A stretch of 64,000 bases of DNA from contig NZ_JBLREB010000001.1 in NCBI RefSeq assembly GCF_048159605.1, positions 744,001 to 808,000 on the forward strand, given 5' to 3'. This document shows, one piece after another, positions 60,641 to 64,000 of the stretch (positions within the stretch are counted from its first letter, which is position 1; the number at the start of each line of letters is the position of its first letter). Origin of the DNA: Ectobacillus polymachus (GTDB lineage Bacteria; Bacillota; Bacilli; Bacillales; Bacillaceae_G). The position numbers and the translations under genes are program-made. The notes beneath the pieces are model-generated. The model was not told the origin of the DNA. It saw nothing but the letters and a program-made list of their open reading frames with translations, and did no database searches.

Positions 60641-60727
60641 TCATTAATTTAGTGTATAATTAACTTGTAAAAGGAATACCCCAATGATTTTTAAGATTAA
60701 TAGTTATTAAGTGGAGGTGCATGGATT

Positions 60728-60856
60728 ATGACAGGCATGACATTCTTTGAAATTACTTTAGGAGCGTTACTTATTGTCGCATTTCAACTGGTAAATCAAC
60801 AAAAACGTGTTGCTTTAGTTCCGATTAAAATAGACGAAAGAGAAGACCAACGATAG
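60728..60856 (+). CDS. Small 42-residue membrane peptide
   Basis: MTGMTFFEITLGALLIVAFQ then LVNQQKRVALVPIKIDERED: one hydrophobic helix and a charged tail. GGAGGTG precedes ATG 60728 by 8 nt and a hairpin terminator follows, so it is a good small gene. No family known. Confidence 0.65.
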   Translation: MTGMTFFEITLGALLIVAFQLVNQQKRVALVPIKIDEREDQR

Positions 60857-60883
60857 TTAACTTATAATTTTATGAATATACAT

Positions 60884-60918
60884 AAACTCCAATGTCGAAG
60901 AAGATATTGGGGTTTTTA
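60884..60918 (+). terminator. Terminator after the 42-aa peptide gene
   Basis: AAACTCCAAT pairs with ATTGGGGTTT (one T-G pair), then T5. Confidence 0.75.
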
Positions 60919-60963
60919 TTATGAGTTTGGCTAAGACACCGTAATGTCCGTTAATTGTAAGAG

Positions 60964-61068
60964 TCAAAGTGTCAAAATGATGACCAACAGAATCATTGTT
61001 TTGTACAACTGTGATTCAATTTTGTGCGAAATCCTATTGATTCCCTTGACCCATCCACGGATTTTCAT
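60964..61068 (-). pseudogene. Possible truncated membrane-protein N-terminus
   Basis: A 34-residue frame: MKIRGWVKGINRISHKIESQ then LYKTMILLVIILTL, stop. GAGGGGG lies 3 nt before the ATG. The layout (basic start, then a membrane helix) is that of a sensor kinase or chemoreceptor start cut by a stop codon; no continuation was found. It may be a remnant or chance. Confidence 0.3.
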
Positions 61069-61393
61069 TTTCCCCCTCGTATTCACCTAATATCTCTACA
61101 TAGCATTTACGGACTTAACTGCGCTTCGGAATTATTCTACTAAATCACTGCCATTTCTTTCATTAGCATCCGTATATTGAACTCCATCTAATCGCTAGAT
61201 ATTAATACTATAAGGAATTCCTTAATATGTTTTGCTAACAGAATCACTATTATGAAATCTTAAAAAGGTCGAGTATGTGTATTGCTGCAACTGTATAAAA
61301 ATTAGTCTTAGCTTATGGCGCAGTCATTTTTTAAGTGCGGTTATTGAAGCGAGAATCATAGTAAATATTTTTTTACGAGAACCATACACAGCT
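61069..61393. other. Non-coding stretch before the PhoP-type sites
   Basis: About 325 bp with no ORF that has a ribosome site and no strong hairpin. It may hold the decayed upstream part of the frame at 60964-61068. Nothing else recognised. Confidence 0.4.
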
Positions 61394-61436
61394 TTAACAT
61401 TGGCTTAATGTGGGGTTTACATTATGAAAGTATTCT
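61394..61436 (+). promoter_or_regulatory. PhoP-type box and promoter of the transport operon
   Basis: Three direct repeats with exact 11-bp period: TTAACA (61394), TTAATG (61405), TTTACA (61416), each separated by 5 nt. This is the TT(A/T/C)ACA-N5 array bound by PhoP~P in Bacillus. A -10-like TATTCT (61431-61436) follows. It suggests induction under phosphate starvation. Confidence 0.7.
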
Positions 61437-61495
61437 AAAACAGTAAACAAACAACAAAATATCAAACAAAACAACAACACTAGGAGGAAATCTTA

Positions 61496-62611
61496 ATGCA
61501 CCGTAAATGGGGAAAGAGGTCTTTTAAATCTATTCAAGTTGTAGTTTTAGGAATGAGTTTACTAGGGTTAGCTGCTTGTGGGACAAAGCAAGAATCTGCT
61601 TCTCCCGTCGTTAGTGATCCAAATTCATTATCCGTAGCAGATATTGAAGCAAAAGCAAAGCAAGAAGGGACCATTAACAGTGCTGGTATGCCTAATTCAT
61701 GGGCTAACTGGGGTGAAACGTGGGATGCCGTAACAAAAAAATATTCATTAAAACATACGGATACAGATTTATCCAGCGCTGAAGAGATTGCTAAATTTGA
61801 AGCTGAAAAACAGAATGCAACAGCTGATATTGGTGACGTTGGAATTTCTTTTGGCCCAATTGCTGCACAAAAAGGATTAACCCTTCCATATAAAACCTCT
61901 CATTGGGATGAAATACCTAAATGGGCGAAAGATGATAAAGGAAATTGGGTTGTTGGATACCAAGGAACCATCGCATTTCTTACTAATAAAAACCTTGTTA
62001 AGAACCCGCCAAAATCTTGGGATGATATTTTAAACGGTAATTACAAAGTAACAATTGGAGATGTTATGCACGGAAACCAGAATCAAATGGGAGTTCTTGC
62101 TGCAGCAATGGCATACGGTGGTAATGAATCGAATATTCAGCCAGGACTTGATTTCTTCGCTAAGCTTGCTAAGCAAGGACGCCTAAGTCTAACTGACGCA
62201 AAACCGGCTAACATTGAAAAAGGCGAAGTAGAAGTTGCGATTGTGTGGGATTTCAATGCACTAGGTTACGCATCGCAAATTAACCGTGACCAATTTGACG
62301 TAAGTATTCCAAAAGAAGGTTCTGTCGTAAGCGGATATACAACCATCATCAACAAATATGCAAAACATCCGTATGCAGCGATGGCGACTAGAGAATATAT
62401 CTTAAGTGATGAGGGACAAATTAATTTAGCCAAAGGATATGCTCGTCCAATTCGTGATGATGTAAAACTTCCGAAAGATGTAGAAGACAAGTTGGTTCCA
62501 AAAGATGAATATAAAAATGTAAAACCAGTTCAAGACCAAGCTGCTTGGGACAAAACTGCTAAAACTTTACCACAACTATGGCAACAAGAGGTGTTAGTAA
62601 ATGTCAAATAA
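61496..62611 (+). CDS. ABC transporter substrate-binding lipoprotein
   Basis: A 371-residue extracellular solute-binding lipoprotein. The signal ends LGLAACG (lipobox). The mature part resembles the family of iron(III)/2-aminoethylphosphonate-type binding proteins: TINSAGMPNSWANWGETWDA near the start, GYQGTIAFLTNKNLVKNPPK, and WDDILNGNYKVTIGD. AGGAGG precedes ATG 61496. It opens an operon with a phosphatase-fold gene and permeases, behind PhoP-like sites, so a phosphonate or phosphoester is the likely cargo. Confidence 0.85.
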   Translation: MHRKWGKRSFKSIQVVVLGMSLLGLAACGTKQESASPVVSDPNSLSVADIEAKAKQEGTINSAGMPNSWANWGETWDAVTKKYSLKHTDTDLSSAEEIAKFEAEKQNATADIGDVGISFGPIAAQKGLTLPYKTSHWDEIPKWAKDDKGNWVVGYQGTIAFLTNKNLVKNPPKSWDDILNGNYKVTIGDVMHGNQNQMGVLAAAMAYGGNESNIQPGLDFFAKLAKQGRLSLTDAKPANIEKGEVEVAIVWDFNALGYASQINRDQFDVSIPKEGSVVSGYTTIINKYAKHPYAAMATREYILSDEGQINLAKGYARPIRDDVKLPKDVEDKLVPKDEYKNVKPVQDQAAWDKTAKTLPQLWQQEVLVNVK

Positions 62612-63434
62612 AGTGATAGCCATTGTCGTTGATGGCATGAGATATGATAAAGCATGTGAGACGTTTGGATATATTCAACATCTTGTTGAAACAAATCAGG
62701 CAGCCCTTTACAAAATGAAGTCAGAGCTTCCTAGTCTTTCCCGTCCGTTATATGAAGTATTACTGACAGGTACACCTGCGTCAGTAAACGGAATTACCGC
62801 AAATCCAGTTGTTCGCTTATCTACGGAGAAGAGTCTCTTTCATCTTGCGAAAGAAAATAACTTAAGAACAGCCTCTTCAGCTTATTTCTGGGTTAGTGAA
62901 CTTTACAACCGCGCTCCATTTCATTTTATAGAAGACCGCGAGCAAGAAGATGAGTCTAAGCCTATTCAATACGGAAGATTTTACTGGGATGATTATTATC
63001 CAGATAGCCATTTATTGATGGATGGAGAAGCTTTACGCAGAAAGTATGATCCTGACTTTTTATACATTCATCCTATGGGGGTTGATGTAGCAGGAGAAAA
63101 GTATGGTTCGGAATCGAAAGAATATCGTGAGCAAATTTTAAAAATGGGAAGCTTACTTGCACAGCTTCTACCTATTTGGATGAAAGAAGGATACCATATT
63201 TTAATTACAGCTGATCATGGCATGAGCGAATATGGTAACCATGGCGGAATTACTGATGGTGAACGTGACATACCGCTTTTTATCATTAGCCCTAGAATTG
63301 AAACGGGATTCCATGAGGAAGTAGTTCCGCAATTAGCTTTTGCACCGCTCGTATGTGAACTTTTAGATATTGAGCCTACTGATAAAATGATTTCTTATAG
63401 ACTATCTGCATTAAAGGAAAAGGTATCACTTTAA
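62601..63434 (+). CDS. Alkaline-phosphatase-superfamily hydrolase
   Basis: A 277-residue protein of the type I phosphodiesterase / nucleotide pyrophosphatase branch. Metal ligands appear in IAIVVDGMRYD (first Asp), the nucleophile region is ELPSLSRPLYEVLLTGTPAS (a Ser or Thr), and HILITADHGMSEYGNHGG gives the second Asp/His pair and His. It may cleave a phosphoester or phosphonate brought in by the binding protein. It overlaps that gene by 11 nt. No signal peptide, so it acts in the cytosol. Exact substrate unknown. Confidence 0.85.
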   Translation: MSNKVIAIVVDGMRYDKACETFGYIQHLVETNQAALYKMKSELPSLSRPLYEVLLTGTPASVNGITANPVVRLSTEKSLFHLAKENNLRTASSAYFWVSELYNRAPFHFIEDREQEDESKPIQYGRFYWDDYYPDSHLLMDGEALRRKYDPDFLYIHPMGVDVAGEKYGSESKEYREQILKMGSLLAQLLPIWMKEGYHILITADHGMSEYGNHGGITDGERDIPLFIISPRIETGFHEEVVPQLAFAPLVCELLDIEPTDKMISYRLSALKEKVSL

Positions 63435-63444
63435 TAAAAACCCA

Positions 63445-63481
63445 TAAGCGGGGGATTCCTTCATCTCCCGCTTACTTTTTT
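63445..63481 (+). terminator. Hairpin between phosphatase and permease genes
   Basis: TAAGCGGGGGAT (63445-63456) pairs with ATCTCCCGCTTA (63463-63474), followed by T6. It may attenuate expression of the permease genes. Confidence 0.8.
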
Positions 63482-63559
63482 ACAAATAATTATTGCCTAT
63501 GGATCAATCTTTCATCCCTAGACAAAAAATTGTTAGCACATATTGAGGAGCGAAAAATC

Positions 63560-64000
63560 TTGCAAAAAATAAAAAAACAAAAATTGTATTTATTAGCTTT
63601 TTTACTCCCGTTTATTATTTTTATTATTGGTTTTGAAATCGGGCCATTAGTTTCTATGATTAGTGATAGCTTTCATGCAGATGACGGAATCAGCATTACA
63701 GTTGATCAATATGCAACTATATTTAAAAGTAAATTTTATTTACAAGCTATTCAGAATAGCGTCACCATTTCATTATGTTCTGCAATAACTTCTATTATAG
63801 TAGCCGTTATCGCAGCTTATTCATTTACAAAGTTCTCAAAGAAAGTACAAGATCGTTTACTGATGATTGCTAATATGACCTCCAATTTTGAAGGAATTCC
63901 TCTTTCTTTCTCATATATTATTTTACTCGGAAACAATGGGTTGTTTACTTTGCTTTTTGCGAAGATGGGATGGAATGTATTTGGACATTTTAATTTGTAT
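63560..64000 (+). CDS. ABC transporter permease (partial, cut by window end)
   Basis: Starts at TTG 63560, 9 nt after GAGGAG, and runs off the right edge (147 codons seen). The N-terminus is basic, then a membrane helix (LYLLAFLLPFIIFIIGFEIG), a periplasmic-side loop, and further helices (NSVTISLCSAITSIIVAVIA, then KKVQDRLLMIANMTSNFEGI). This is the BPD type of importer permease, partner of the substrate-binding protein at 61496. The rest of the operon lies outside. Confidence 0.85.
   Translation, partial: MQKIKKQKLYLLAFLLPFIIFIIGFEIGPLVSMISDSFHADDGISITVDQYATIFKSKFYLQAIQNSVTISLCSAITSIIVAVIAAYSFTKFSKKVQDRLLMIANMTSNFEGIPLSFSYIILLGNNGLFTLLFAKMGWNVFGHFNLY

Overview
The window reads as chromosomal DNA of a low-GC, endospore-forming Firmicute, most likely a member of the Bacillus cereus group. 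The evidence is two copies of a ~148-bp palindromic repeat flanked by TTTAT duplications (the hallmark of bcr1, a repeat known only from that group), a RacA of the cereus type, a YjcZ-type sporulation peptide, and the gene order yozE-yodN-yozD-yodM known from Bacillus. The sequence alone does not fix the species.

Layout. 1-6.5 kb holds single housekeeping and stress genes (3D-domain wall protein, azoreductase, PlsC, an orphan TatA, DegV, a metallo-beta-lactamase-fold hydrolase, an XRE regulator, a SCO lipoprotein). 6.6-17.8 kb is bounded by two bcr1 copies in opposite orientation. It carries a second SigA-like sigma factor, two Hsp20 chaperones, asparagine synthetase, a YdcF protein, and a two-gene McrB-like ATPase / DUF2357-PD-(D/E)XK nuclease operon with a GNAT gene. 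17.8-26.2 kb has racA, a soluble sporulation-type kinase, a DUF4397 protein, adeC behind a C-type (guanine-class) purine riboswitch, a MifM-like arrest ORF with an SD-sequestering hairpin in front of yidC2, a YjcZ peptide, a COG2509 flavoprotein and yozE.

26.5-33.5 kb is a ~7-kb integrative element inserted in frame-restoring fashion into yodN. It encodes a large serine recombinase at its left end, a two-component system, an ABC-2 exporter, a DinB-fold protein and a small charged peptide. attL and attR share a 17-bp repeat with one mismatch, and the rejoined element ends form a perfect 15-bp inverted repeat (attP). The rest of yodN, yozD, yodM, a thioredoxin and sbcDC follow.

41.1-49.3 kb is a decayed prophage: two broken tyrosine recombinases, a broken small-terminase-like gene, a tRNA-like remnant, several intact unknown small genes, a HEPN-motif protein, and a PemK/MazF-like toxin followed by a self-promoted small RNA of three 30-nt hairpin repeats. 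Many of the breaks are short tandem duplications (16, 10 and 5 bp). 49.5-64 kb returns to the core: YdjO, a cupin, HU, a six-gene leucine/isovalerate degradation operon (acyl-CoA dehydrogenase through methylcrotonyl-CoA carboxylase), UppP, signal peptidase I, a YocS-type transporter, and the start of a probable phosphonate/phosphoester uptake operon behind three PhoP-type TT(A/T)ACA repeats. The last gene runs off the right edge.

The most novel candidates are the yodN element, the MifM-like regulator of yidC2, and the toxin plus repeat-RNA locus, which looks like a type III toxin-antitoxin arrangement with the RNA on the unusual (downstream) side.
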